19,544 bases of DNA from JBASRP01 sp044866075. Lineage in GTDB: Bacteria; Actinomycetota; AC-67. Numbering within the stretch: the first letter of the stretch is position 1; each line of letters begins with the position of its first letter. Where the stretch lies: contig JBIOTQ010000088.1 in the NCBI GenBank assembly GCA_044866075.1, positions 1 to 19,544 on the forward strand. The letters run 5' to 3'. Shown in pieces: positions 7,487 through 15,340 of this stretch. The position numbers were made by a program, and so were the translations under genes. The notes under the pieces were generated by a model that ran no database searches, was not told the origin of the DNA, and saw only the letters and a list, made by a program, of their open reading frames with translations.

Positions 7487-9910
7487 CTATTCGGTGCGGA
7501 GGATCACTGCCGGGCGCAGCCGGGCCGCCGCCCGTCCGGGGAGCGCAGCGATGACGTTCGCGAGGACGAGGGCGGCCGGCACGACGAGCAAAGTGGCCGC
7601 GGTGGCGATCTCCGCGCGCGGAACGACGCCGATCTGGTCCGCATACCAGAGCCATGCCCACCGCCCGAGCGCGACGCCGCCCGGGATCCCGACGGCAAGC
7701 GCGGCGGCGATCAGGACGGTCGCCTGGAAAGCCACCGTCGAGACGATCTGCCGTCGAACGAACCCGATCGTCTTCAGGATCGCGAGGTCGGCGCGCCGGC
7801 GGCGGACGCTGCTGGCCACCGTATGAGCGAGGGTCGCCGCCGCGATGAGGCCGATCACGACGCCGAGGAGCAGGGGCAGGTTCTGCACGCGGCCGAAGCT
7901 CACGATATCGGCCGGGGTCTCGCGCGCGACTTCGCCGAACTCGTCGGGGGCCCGGCCGAAGAGAGGGGCGAGCGAACGAACCACTGCGTGTCGGTCAGCA
8001 CCGGGTACGTATCGTACGAACGCATCGCTGGCGAACCCGAAGTTCTCGAACGTTTTAGCCAGGCGCGGCGGGATGAGTCGCTCCATGCCGGGCAGAGTCA
8101 TAAGGGCGCCTTCTCCGGGGTCGGAGGTCACGAAGCCGAACGGGGGAATCACCGTGCGACCGACGACGCGATATGTCACCGGCGGCGCCTCGCCGATGGG
8201 CACGCGCACCGTGATCGACGAGCCGATCGAGGCCTTTGCGCGGCGCAGGGTTCGCGCCGTCAAGGCGATCTCTCCCGGATCGCGCGGAGCGCGACCGTCG
8301 AGGATCGGAGGACCCGCGCGGCCGCGCAGCGGTTCCAGTCCGAAGGCCAGCACCTGCCGGCCGGCGACGTCGAGGGGGAGATCGCCGGCGATGGTGATCT
8401 CGGATATCCCATCGGCGTGCGTGAGCGCTGCGGCCTGACGCCGCAGATCTGGACCATCGCCGAAATGCGTCAGGTACGCGTCCCAGCCCACGCCGTACAG
8501 CGCGGGCGTGTCGATCAGATGGTTCAGGCTGGCGCCGAAAGACAGCGCGGCGACGAGGACGCCGAGACCGAAGACGGCTCCCGCGACTGTCGATCGGACC
8601 GGCACGGCCGTCCGGCCCCGCCCGGACTCGAGCGCGAGACGCGCCCCGGCGACGGCAGGGGCTGCGATACGGGCGCGAGCGAGCGCGCCAGCGACGCGGG
8701 ATGGGCGGGCGACGCTCGCTGCCCCCGCCTCGCGAACCGAACCACCGAGGCGCGCCATCCTCAGCGAAGGCATCACCGCGACGAGTATGGAGAGAACGAG
8801 CAATCCGCCGGCCCCGGCCGCGAGAGCGACGCCGTCGAACGCAACACCCGGATGGGGCTCGGCGATGCGAGCATCGCCGGCGGGCGCCAGGGGCGACAGC
8901 AAGATGGCCGCGACGACGGCAACCGCCGCCGCGATCGTTCCGACCCCCGCAGCCCGAGCGATCCCGATCAGGAACAGCTGTCTGCGGTCCGACCCCAGCG
9001 CCCGGAGGACGGGGTAGTCGTCCGAGGCGATGAACGTCTGGCGTGCGAGCGCCTGTCCGGCGATGAGGAGGAGCGTTATCAGACCGAACGCGGCCAGCAG
9101 CCAGAGGCCGGTTGCCTGGAAACGGAACGACCGCTTCGCCGGCGCGCCGATCTCGGCGGCGGACTGCGGCACGACTGGTTGCCCCGGGGCGACGCGCGCG
9201 ATGCCGGCGAGAAATCCCTTGAGATCCGCCCGGCCGCGGCGTAGATCGATGAACACGGAGCCGTGGTCCGCTCCCTCGTCGCCGGCCGACAGGCGGTTGC
9301 CGTAGGTCCGGAAGAACGCCGGGGTCATATGGATCGACGGATACAAGCCGGCGTACTGAGGCGGGAATTCGCCGGGCCCGGAAACGACCCCGACGACGCG
9401 CATCGTTCTGTTCTCGATACCGGCCTCTGCTGCCTGCTCCACGAACCGCGGTTCGACGAGCGGGAACGTGCTTCCGACGTGCAGCCGCAGCCGCCGGGCG
9501 ATACCGAATCCGATTACCACCTCCTCGACCCGATCCGATCGGTACATCCGGCCATCGAGGATCTTCCACGTGTTGGTCGTTCGTCCGAGCGCGTCGTCTA
9601 TCGCGGCCATCGCGGCGTGGTCGCCGAGGACGTAGAACACGAGCGAGCCGCGCACGGACGAGGACACCTGGGGCAGATCGATGATCTTTTGCAGCGGAAC
9701 GGTCACCCCGACGGCGCCGTCGTCGAGAACGGTCAACTGCGCGCCGCGAGCATCCATAAGCATCCGGTCGTAGACCGTCGCCGTCCGCCGGGCGCCCGCC
9801 GCCGCGGCGATCACGAGGCTGCCGGCGAGACCGAGAACGAGCGCGAGCGCGAGCGCCGACTTACGGCGGGCGCGACCCTCGGCCCGGAGCCACAGCCCGA
9901 TCGCCCCCAT
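7487..9910 (-). CDS. FtsX-like ABC transporter permease, two-domain, without adjacent ATPase
   Basis: This 807-residue membrane protein has the duplicated layout of large FtsX/MacB-type permeases. Hydrophobic segments are at about residues 19-40, 268-290, 311-337, 361-381, 439-461, 678-700, 722-746 and 767-791. Large extracellular domains lie between segments 1-2 and 5-6. The cytoplasmic FtsX motifs are YPVLRALGSDRRQLFLIG (299-316) in the first half and ADLAILKTIGFVRRQI (707-722) in the second. The ATG at 9910 is preceded by GAGGGGA at seven bases. Such permeases need an ATPase of the LolD/MacB type to move lipids or lipoproteins or to act mechanically on the envelope, and none is in the window. 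The small dehydrogenase subunit starts 26 bases downstream, so the three genes may share a transcript. The transported substrate is unknown. Confidence 0.85.
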   Translation of the reverse strand: MGAIGLWLRAEGRARRKSALALALVLGLAGSLVIAAAAGARRTATVYDRMLMDARGAQLTVLDDGAVGVTVPLQKIIDLPQVSSSVRGSLVFYVLGDHAAMAAIDDALGRTTNTWKILDGRMYRSDRVEEVVIGFGIARRLRLHVGSTFPLVEPRFVEQAAEAGIENRTMRVVGVVSGPGEFPPQYAGLYPSIHMTPAFFRTYGNRLSAGDEGADHGSVFIDLRRGRADLKGFLAGIARVAPGQPVVPQSAAEIGAPAKRSFRFQATGLWLLAAFGLITLLLIAGQALARQTFIASDDYPVLRALGSDRRQLFLIGIARAAGVGTIAAAVAVVAAILLSPLAPAGDARIAEPHPGVAFDGVALAAGAGGLLVLSILVAVMPSLRMARLGGSVREAGAASVARPSRVAGALARARIAAPAVAGARLALESGRGRTAVPVRSTVAGAVFGLGVLVAALSFGASLNHLIDTPALYGVGWDAYLTHFGDGPDLRRQAAALTHADGISEITIAGDLPLDVAGRQVLAFGLEPLRGRAGPPILDGRAPRDPGEIALTARTLRRAKASIGSSITVRVPIGEAPPVTYRVVGRTVIPPFGFVTSDPGEGALMTLPGMERLIPPRLAKTFENFGFASDAFVRYVPGADRHAVVRSLAPLFGRAPDEFGEVARETPADIVSFGRVQNLPLLLGVVIGLIAAATLAHTVASSVRRRRADLAILKTIGFVRRQIVSTVAFQATVLIAAALAVGIPGGVALGRWAWLWYADQIGVVPRAEIATAATLLVVPAALVLANVIAALPGRAAARLRPAVILRTE

Positions 9911-10077
9911 ACCGGCGTCCCCTCGCGTTGCCTCGCTCCTCCCATTCTCTCCCGGAACATCCGTCGCACGACAAGGCTCACCGGCGAGTCGCAGGGGATG
10001 CCAGCCCCCCGGCCTCGCTTGTGCCCGCTTCAGCCCAGGTGGGACACTCCCCGCGCAGCCCGACGATCGGAGGAAGG
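9911..10077 (+). promoter_or_regulatory. divergent intergenic region between the FtsX permease and SDR genes
   Basis: This 167-base gap must hold promoters for both directions. On the plus side, TTGTGC at 10019-10024 and GACACT at 10043-10048 are 18 bases apart and form a weak candidate promoter. A GGAGGAAGG ribosome site at 10069-10077 then leads straight into the SDR ATG. On the minus side only the GAGGGGA ribosome site is clear. No small gene or stable hairpin is apparent. Confidence 0.3.
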
Positions 10078-10905
10078 ATGAAACCGCTCACCGACAAGGT
10101 GGTCCTGCTCACCGGCGCGTCGCGCGGGCTCGGGGTCGAGATGGCCCGGCGCTTCGCGGGGGTCGGCGCGCGCTTGGCCCTCGCCGCGCGCTCTGCGAGC
10201 GACCTCGAGAAGGTCCGCGCGGATATGGAGGGGCGCGGTGCCAAGGCCATCGCGGTCCCGGCCGACGTTTCCGATCTGGAGTCGTTGCGGGCGATGCTGA
10301 AAGAGGTCGAGAGCGCGCTCGGGCCGGTCGACGTCCTGGTGAACAATGCCGGGATCGAGGACGTCTTCAACTTTGAGGGGACCTCACCAGAGCGAATAGA
10401 ACAGATCGTCCAGGTCAACCTCATCGGGCCGTTGTGGCTCACGCGGCTCGTGCTTCCGTCGATGATCGAGCGCAGGACCGGGCATATCTGCAACATCTCG
10501 TCTCTCGCCGGCGTGACGCCGGTGCCCCACAACACCGTGTACGCGTCGACGAAGCACGGGCTCGTCGGCATGTCGCGCTCGCTGCGGATGGAGCTCGAAG
10601 AGCACGGCGTCGAGGTCTCGGTCGTCTGTCCCGGCTTCGTCGAGGGAGGCATGTTCGAGAAGTGGGGACGCCCCGCCCTCAAGTCCGCCGGATCCGTGAC
10701 CATGGAGCAGGTGGCCGACGCTGTGCTCAAAGCCGTCACCGGGAACAAGGGCGAGATCGTGGTCACCAAGGGTCTCGGCAAGATCGCCGACGTGACGTTC
10801 GCCGCTGCTCCGGAGTTCGCCGCCAAGATGATGAAGCGCGTCGGCGGAGCGAAGTTCCTCGCCGATCAGGCCAAGATCAACGCGGAGCGCTCGGCGAAGC
10901 GTTAA
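10078..10905 (+). CDS. short-chain dehydrogenase/reductase (SDR)
   Basis: This 275-residue cytoplasmic protein is an NAD(P)-dependent oxidoreductase of the classical SDR family. The cofactor motif TGASRGLG is at residues 12-19 and NNAG at 89-92. The catalytic tetrad is N114, S142, Y155 and K159 (YASTK). R38 after the second strand (LAARSA) suggests NADP(H) preference. The C-terminus from about residue 235 is a family-unusual extension with two short helices and no membrane segment. The ATG at 10078 follows a strong GGAGGAAGG site. The frame is open upstream to 9928, but that part lacks family features. The TMEM175-type channel gene starts 11 bases after its stop, so they are probably co-transcribed, although no functional link is evident. 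The substrate is unknown. Confidence 0.88.
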   Translation: MKPLTDKVVLLTGASRGLGVEMARRFAGVGARLALAARSASDLEKVRADMEGRGAKAIAVPADVSDLESLRAMLKEVESALGPVDVLVNNAGIEDVFNFEGTSPERIEQIVQVNLIGPLWLTRLVLPSMIERRTGHICNISSLAGVTPVPHNTVYASTKHGLVGMSRSLRMELEEHGVEVSVVCPGFVEGGMFEKWGRPALKSAGSVTMEQVADAVLKAVTGNKGEIVVTKGLGKIADVTFAAAPEFAAKMMKRVGGAKFLADQAKINAERSAKR

Positions 10906-10916
10906 CCGAGCGCGCG

Positions 10917-11519
10917 ATGGAGAAGGGCCGCCTCGAGGCGTTCAGCGACGGCGTCTTCGCGATCGCGATCACGCTTCTCGTGCTCGAGCTCGCTGTACCT
11001 GACGATAAAACGAAGAATCTCGCCGACGCGCTCGGCGCGCGGTGGCCCCAATACGCCGCCTACGTCGTTTCGTTCGCGATCATCGGGATCATGTGGGTCA
11101 ACCACCACGCGATTCTCCACAACGTCGCGCGCGTCGACCGGCCGTTGCTGTTCTGCAACCTACTGCTCCTCATGTTCATCGCCGTGTTGCCGTTCCCGAC
11201 GGCGTTGCTGGCCGAACATCTCAGAAGCGATGGTTCGCACGTGGCAGCCGCTATCTACAGCGCGAACATGTTCGGATGCGCGATCGGCTTCCAGGTGCTC
11301 TGGCGCTGGATCGTTCGCGATCAGCGGCTGCTGCATGCGCACATCGATCACCGGGAAGCGCGCGCCGGTCAAGGGAGGTTCGCGATCGGTCTCATCGTCT
11401 ACGCCGGAACAATCGGTCTCGCGTTCGTCGACGCGAAGGTAACCCTCGCCGTGCACGGTTTGATCGCGGTCTACTACGTCTTCGATCAGCTGACGGTGAA
11501 GGAGAGAGCGGAGGGCTAA
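10917..11519 (+). CDS. TMEM175-family potassium channel-like membrane protein
   Basis: This 200-residue protein has six predicted membrane segments at about residues 8-27, 45-64, 76-98, 106-130, 155-172 and 174-192. The first carries RLEAFSDGVFAIAITL (5-20). The FSD motif with an upstream arginine is the hallmark of the TMEM175 (DUF1211) family. Bacterial members have one six-segment repeat and assemble as tetramers that conduct K+ across the cytoplasmic membrane. MWVNHHAILHNV (59-70) is also family-typical. The ATG at 10917 has only a weak ribosome site, and the gene lies 11 bases after the SDR stop, so it may depend on upstream translation. Its TAA stop overlaps the TAG of the convergent disulfide oxidoreductase. 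Conductance and selectivity are inferred from the family. Confidence 0.88.
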   Translation: MEKGRLEAFSDGVFAIAITLLVLELAVPDDKTKNLADALGARWPQYAAYVVSFAIIGIMWVNHHAILHNVARVDRPLLFCNLLLLMFIAVLPFPTALLAEHLRSDGSHVAAAIYSANMFGCAIGFQVLWRWIVRDQRLLHAHIDHREARAGQGRFAIGLIVYAGTIGLAFVDAKVTLAVHGLIAVYYVFDQLTVKERAEG

Positions 11520-12886
11520 CGCAACTGCTCGGCCAGCCCGAGGAACGCGCCTTTCACGGTCTCAGAGAGCGTCGGGTACGAGTGGATCGCCTCGCCGACC
11601 TCGCCGATCGGAGCGCGCGACGCCATCGCCGCGACCACTTCGTGGATCATCTCGCCGGCGCACTCGGCCACGATGTGTCCGCCCACAAGCTCGCCCGAGC
11701 GTTTGTCGGCGACAAGCTTCACGATGCCGTGGGTGGTCCCTTCGATCACCGCGCGCTCGTTGTCCTCGATCTTGAGCATGGATGTGACGACGTCGTGCCC
11801 GTCCTTCCGCGCCGCCTCCTCGGTGAGGCCGACGCTCGCGACCTCGGGCTCGCAGTAGGTGACCTTCGGCACGACGCGGTAATCGCGCGGACGACGGGTG
11901 CCGAGGATGTCGTCGACGACGATCTCGGCCTCGTACCCGCCGACGTGCGTGAAGAGGAGGTCGCCGGTGGCGTCGCCCGCGGCCCAGATCTTCTCGCCGG
12001 TCGTGCGCAAAGTCTCGTCGAGCACCGGCTTGCCGTTCTCCATCTCGATGCCCGCGGCCTTCAGGTCGTGCTCGTCGAAGCACGGCTTGCGTCCGGTCGC
12101 GACCAGGAGATGCTCGGCACTCACCGGCTCACCGCGACCCTCGATCATCAGCCGCCATCCGTCCGGCCCATGCTTCACGCCGGTCGTCTTCGCGCCGGTG
12201 AGGAGCGTCATTCCGTCCGCCTCGAGAACCGGGACCATCGCGGCCGACGAATCGGGATCCTCGACGTACAGGATGCGGTCGAATATCTCGACCACGGTGA
12301 CCGCGGTTCCGAAGCGGGCGTAGACCTGAGCGAACTCGATCCCGATCGGCCCCGATCCGAGAACGATCAGCGACGACGGCAGGGTCTTCGCGCCCCAGAT
12401 CGCTTCCTTGTTCGTCCAGTACGGTGCGCCCTCGAGGCCGTCGATCGGCGGTGCCGTGGGCTCGGTTCCGGTCGCGATCACGATGTTCTCGGCCTCGATG
12501 TGTTCGCCGGCCGACGTTTCGAGCTTGTGCGGCCCGACGAGCCGCACCTCGTCGAAGATGACCTCGATACCTTGCTCCTCGAACGGCGTCGCGCCGCCGC
12601 CGGAGAAGCCGTCGATGATGGCACGGGTGCGTCCGATGACGGCCGGGAAGTCGACCGCGACGTCGCCGGTGTGCACCCCGAAGCGCTCCGCGTCGCGCGC
12701 CGACGCCACGACCTTCGCGCTCTTGAGCATCACCTTGGTGGGGACGCAGCCGTAGTGGTTGCACTCGCCGCCGAGCTTGTCCCGCTCGGCAAGCCCGATG
12801 CGCAGGTCGGACCGGCGGCCCAACGAGAAGGCGACCTCGGACCCCGTGCCTCCGCCTCCGATGACGAAGACGTCGAAGCGCTCCAC
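11516..12886 (-). CDS. pyridine nucleotide-disulfide oxidoreductase (MerA/dihydrolipoyl dehydrogenase-like)
   Basis: This 456-residue flavoenzyme moves electrons between NAD(P)H and a disulfide or other acceptor. The FAD motif GGGGTGSE is at residues 10-17. The redox-active pair is C42 and C47 in GGECNHYGCVPTK. The NAD motif GSGPIGIEFA is at 177-186, followed by E200, which favours NAD(H). A second FAD motif, AAGDATGDLLFTH, is at 302-314. The C-terminal active-site segment reads IHSYPTLSE (434-442). True dihydrolipoyl dehydrogenases and glutathione reductases have a catalytic His where this protein has Y437, so it is probably not a standard Lpd; a MerA-like group is a better guess. No metal-binding HMA domain is present. 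I chose the GTG at 12886; it has no ribosome site and a TACGAT box nine bases upstream. No 2-oxoacid dehydrogenase subunit is nearby. Confidence 0.88.
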   Translation of the reverse strand: MERFDVFVIGGGGTGSEVAFSLGRRSDLRIGLAERDKLGGECNHYGCVPTKVMLKSAKVVASARDAERFGVHTGDVAVDFPAVIGRTRAIIDGFSGGGATPFEEQGIEVIFDEVRLVGPHKLETSAGEHIEAENIVIATGTEPTAPPIDGLEGAPYWTNKEAIWGAKTLPSSLIVLGSGPIGIEFAQVYARFGTAVTVVEIFDRILYVEDPDSSAAMVPVLEADGMTLLTGAKTTGVKHGPDGWRLMIEGRGEPVSAEHLLVATGRKPCFDEHDLKAAGIEMENGKPVLDETLRTTGEKIWAAGDATGDLLFTHVGGYEAEIVVDDILGTRRPRDYRVVPKVTYCEPEVASVGLTEEAARKDGHDVVTSMLKIEDNERAVIEGTTHGIVKLVADKRSGELVGGHIVAECAGEMIHEVVAAMASRAPIGEVGEAIHSYPTLSETVKGAFLGLAEQLR

Positions 12887-12928
12887 GGGAGCTATATCGT
12901 AGTCGCGGCGCGACCAACGAGGTGAACG
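12887..12928 (+). promoter_or_regulatory. 42-base divergent promoter region with overlapping -10 boxes
   Basis: The gap between the disulfide oxidoreductase and gnd is only 42 bases. On the plus strand TATCGT at 12895-12900 fits TANNNT, and GAGGTGA at 12919-12925 is the gnd ribosome site. On the minus strand TACGAT (12901-12896) also fits TANNNT and ends nine bases before the oxidoreductase GTG, with no ribosome site between. The two boxes share five base pairs, so RNA polymerase could probably serve only one direction at a time. No strong -35 elements are seen. Confidence 0.4.
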
Positions 12929-13801
12929 ATGAAGATAGGGATGGTGGGGCTGGGCCGGATGGGCGCCGGGATGACCGCGCGCCTCCGCCGCGAAGGTCAC
13001 GACGTCGTCGGCTTCGACCGTGATCCGAACGTCTCGGAGGTCGCGTCGCTCGCCGACCTCGTCGCCGCGCTCGACCCGCCGCGGCACGTGTGGCTGATGA
13101 TCCCGGCCGGCGATCCGACGGAACAAGCGATCGCCGAGCTGTCGAAGCTCCTGGCGACCGGCGACCTGATCGTCGACGGCGGGAACTCCAACTTCCGCGA
13201 TTCTGTCCGGCGCGCCGACGAGCTGATCGAGGACGGGATCGTGTTCGTCGACGCCGGCGTTTCCGGCGGGGTGTGGGGCTTGAAGGAAGGCTTCTGCTTG
13301 ATGGTGGGCGGCACGCACGAAGCGATCGGACGTTTGAAGCCGATCTTCGACGCGCTCGCGCCGGAGGACGGCTGGGCGCACGTCGGTCCGTCCGGCGCCG
13401 GGCACTTCACGAAGATGGTTCACAACGGGATCGAGTACGGCCTGATGCAGGCGTACGCGGAAGGGTTCGAAGTCCTTAAAGGCTCGAAGGTTTTCCCGGA
13501 TCTCGACCTCCATCGGATCGCCGAGGTGTGGCGTCACGGTTCCGTCGTCCGGTCGTGGCTCCTCGATCTGGGCGCCGGCGCGCTCGCCAGGGACCCGACC
13601 TTGAGCGAGCTCAAGGGCTACGTTCAGGACTCCGGCGAGGGGCGGTGGACGGTCTTCGAGGCGATCGAGGAGGACGTGCCCGTTCCCGTTATCGCACTCA
13701 GCTTGTTCGCGCGGTTCGCATCACGGCAGGAGGACTCGTTCGCCAACCGCATGCTCGCCGCCTTACGACGCGAGTTCGGCGGCCACGCCGTCAAGTCATG
13801 A
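12929..13801 (+). CDS. gnd: 6-phosphogluconate dehydrogenase, decarboxylating, short GndA type
   Basis: This 290-residue enzyme converts 6-phosphogluconate to ribulose 5-phosphate and CO2 in the oxidative pentose phosphate pathway. The cofactor motif GLGRMG is at residues 7-12. D30 at the end of the second strand (GFDRDP) points to NAD rather than NADP. Substrate motifs are DGGNSNFRDS (83-92) and DAGVSGGVWGL (108-118). The catalytic lysine is K162 in HFTKMVHNGIEYG. The length matches the short GndA/YqeC branch of about 300 residues rather than the 470-residue form. The ATG at 12929 has a GAGGTGA site seven bases upstream. Its TGA overlaps the zwf ATG (ATGA, 13798-13801), so the two pathway enzymes are coupled. 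Confidence 0.94.
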   Translation: MKIGMVGLGRMGAGMTARLRREGHDVVGFDRDPNVSEVASLADLVAALDPPRHVWLMIPAGDPTEQAIAELSKLLATGDLIVDGGNSNFRDSVRRADELIEDGIVFVDAGVSGGVWGLKEGFCLMVGGTHEAIGRLKPIFDALAPEDGWAHVGPSGAGHFTKMVHNGIEYGLMQAYAEGFEVLKGSKVFPDLDLHRIAEVWRHGSVVRSWLLDLGAGALARDPTLSELKGYVQDSGEGRWTVFEAIEEDVPVPVIALSLFARFASRQEDSFANRMLAALRREFGGHAVKS

Positions 13802-15246
13802 GCCTCGAATCCCCGCCGCGCCAAGCGATCGTCGTGTTCGGCGCGTCCGGCGATCTCACGAAGCGCAAGATCCTCCCGGCGCTGTTCAACCTATTCGCCG
13901 ACGATCTGCTCCCCGATAAGTTCGCGATCGTCGGCTACGCGCGGTCGGAGTGGAGCGAGGAGGACTTCCGCGAGCACGCCCGCTCGGGCGTCTTCGAGTT
14001 CTCTCGGACGCGTCGGACCGACGACCAGTGGAAACGGTTCGCCCCTCATCTTCACTACGTCTCGGGCGAGTTCGACGAGCGGCACTGCTTCTCACATCTG
14101 ATCGAGGAACTGGAACACCTCGACAAGGATCTCAACCTCGGCGGCCGCCGGCTCTTCTACTGCGCGACGCCGCCCTCCGCCTTCCCGTTGATCGTCGAAC
14201 GTCTCGGCGAGGAGGGCGATCCCGGCGACGCACGTATCGTCATCGAAAAGCCCTTCGGCCACGACCTCGCCAGCGCCCGCGAGCTCAACAAGGTCGTCCA
14301 TGGCGTCTTCGACGAGTCACGCGTCTTCCGCATCGATCACTACCTCGGCAAGGAGACCGTGCAGAACATCTTGATGTTCCGTTTCGCCAACTCGATGTTC
14401 GAGCGCGTGTGGAACGCCGACGCGATCGACCACGTTCAGATCACCGTGGCCGAGGACATTGGCGTCGGCGGCCGCGGGCCCTACTACGAGGAATCGGGCG
14501 CGATCCGCGACATCGTCCAGAACCACCTCCTACAGGTGCTGGCGTTCCTGGCCATGGAGCCGCCGCGGTCGCTCGAGCCGGAAGGGATCCGCGACGAGAA
14601 GGTGAAGCTGCTGCGCGCCGTCCACCGTTTCACGACCGAGAACCTGGTGCGCGGCCAGTACCTGAGCTGCGAGGTGGACGGCAAGATGATGCCGGGATAT
14701 CGCGACGAGGAAGGCGTCGCGCCCGACTCGACCACGGAGACGTACGCGGCGGTCCGCACCCACATCGACAACTGGCGTTGGGCCGGCGTTCCCTTCTTTC
14801 TCCGCACGGGCAAGTCGCTCAACCGGCGCACGACGCAGGTGATCGTCGGCTTGCGGGACGCGCCGGGGTACCTCTTCGAGGCTGCGGGCATCGACCGGGG
14901 GATCGCCGACCACATCTCGATCCAGATCCAGCCCGACGAGGGGATCTCGCTCGCGTTCAACGCGAAGGAGCCCGGTCCCGACATCCGCGTGAAGCCGGTG
15001 CACATGACGTTCTCGTACGCGCAATCGTTCGACGCGCAACCGGCCGAGGCCTACGAACGTCTCCTGCACGAGGCGATGGAGGGCGACCACACGCTGTTCA
15101 TCCGCGAGGACGAGGTGGAACGGTCATGGGAGATCGTCGAACCGATCCTCGACGACCCGGGCCCTATCCGCTTCTATCCGGCCGGCTCGAAGGGTCCGAC
15201 GGAAGCCGATGAGCTGATCGCGCCACGCAAGTGGCACCTGCATTGA
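13798..15246 (+). CDS. zwf: glucose-6-phosphate 1-dehydrogenase
   Basis: This 482-residue enzyme oxidises glucose 6-phosphate to 6-phosphogluconolactone and is the entry to the oxidative pentose phosphate pathway. The cofactor motif GASGDLTKRK is at residues 15-24, EKPFGHD at 150-156, and the active-site signature RIDHYLGKE with its catalytic histidine at 178-186. The C-terminal half (FFLRTGKSLNRRTTQV, 333-348) is also typical. The length is normal for the family. The ATG at 13798 overlaps the gnd stop and starts the conserved sequence. The usual partners 6-phosphogluconolactonase (pgl) and the activator opcA are not beside it. The frame extends upstream through gnd, but that extension is a shadow. 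The next gene begins 100 bases downstream with its own leader. Confidence 0.96.
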   Translation: MSLESPPRQAIVVFGASGDLTKRKILPALFNLFADDLLPDKFAIVGYARSEWSEEDFREHARSGVFEFSRTRRTDDQWKRFAPHLHYVSGEFDERHCFSHLIEELEHLDKDLNLGGRRLFYCATPPSAFPLIVERLGEEGDPGDARIVIEKPFGHDLASARELNKVVHGVFDESRVFRIDHYLGKETVQNILMFRFANSMFERVWNADAIDHVQITVAEDIGVGGRGPYYEESGAIRDIVQNHLLQVLAFLAMEPPRSLEPEGIRDEKVKLLRAVHRFTTENLVRGQYLSCEVDGKMMPGYRDEEGVAPDSTTETYAAVRTHIDNWRWAGVPFFLRTGKSLNRRTTQVIVGLRDAPGYLFEAAGIDRGIADHISIQIQPDEGISLAFNAKEPGPDIRVKPVHMTFSYAQSFDAQPAEAYERLLHEAMEGDHTLFIREDEVERSWEIVEPILDDPGPIRFYPAGSKGPTEADELIAPRKWHLH

Positions 15247-15280
15247 TGGTCCGTTCTCCCTCCTTTACCGCTTCGCCGCA

Positions 15281-15335
15281 CTCGCCGACTCGACAGGATT
15301 GGCAGGCTTTCAGGGCGAATCCTTCGACAGACGAG
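15281..15335 (+). other. inverted repeat in the leader of the LPATG surface protein
   Basis: TCGACAGGATT at 15290-15300 pairs with AATCCTTCGA at 15318-15327 through ten base pairs with one bulged C, around a 17-base loop. A second short pairing, CTCG at 15281-15284 with CGAG at 15332-15335, extends the stem beyond an internal loop and touches the ribosome site at 15334-15340. There is no U-run, so it is a poor terminator for zwf. It may be a translational control hairpin or chance. No known riboswitch class is recognised. Confidence 0.35.
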
Positions 15336-15340
15336 GGAGG
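15334..15340 (+). promoter_or_regulatory. ribosome binding site of the LPATG surface protein
   Basis: AGGGAGG is a strong Shine-Dalgarno sequence six bases before the ATG at 15347. It decides the start in favour of this ATG over an in-frame ATG at 15299, which lacks such a site and would put a polar segment before the signal peptide. Confidence 0.65.

Noticed and set aside
7823..9244. Plus-strand open frame of 473 codons opposite the FtsX permease
   Set aside because: The permease on the other strand has membrane segments and family motifs. This translation is charged and repetitive in composition, as antisense shadows are.
11042..12925. Plus-strand open frame of 627 codons opposite the disulfide oxidoreductase
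   Set aside because: It starts inside the TMEM175 gene in another frame, has a low-complexity Arg/Asp/Val-rich translation and no recognisable motif.
12887..13537. N-terminal extension of the disulfide oxidoreductase into the gnd gene
   Set aside because: The frame stays open, but the extra residues do not resemble the family, they lie opposite gnd, and the FAD motif begins directly after the GTG at 12886.
15247..15335. Rho-independent terminator after zwf
   Set aside because: The hairpin found has no following U-run and sits just before the ribosome site of the next gene, so it suits a leader structure better than a terminator.
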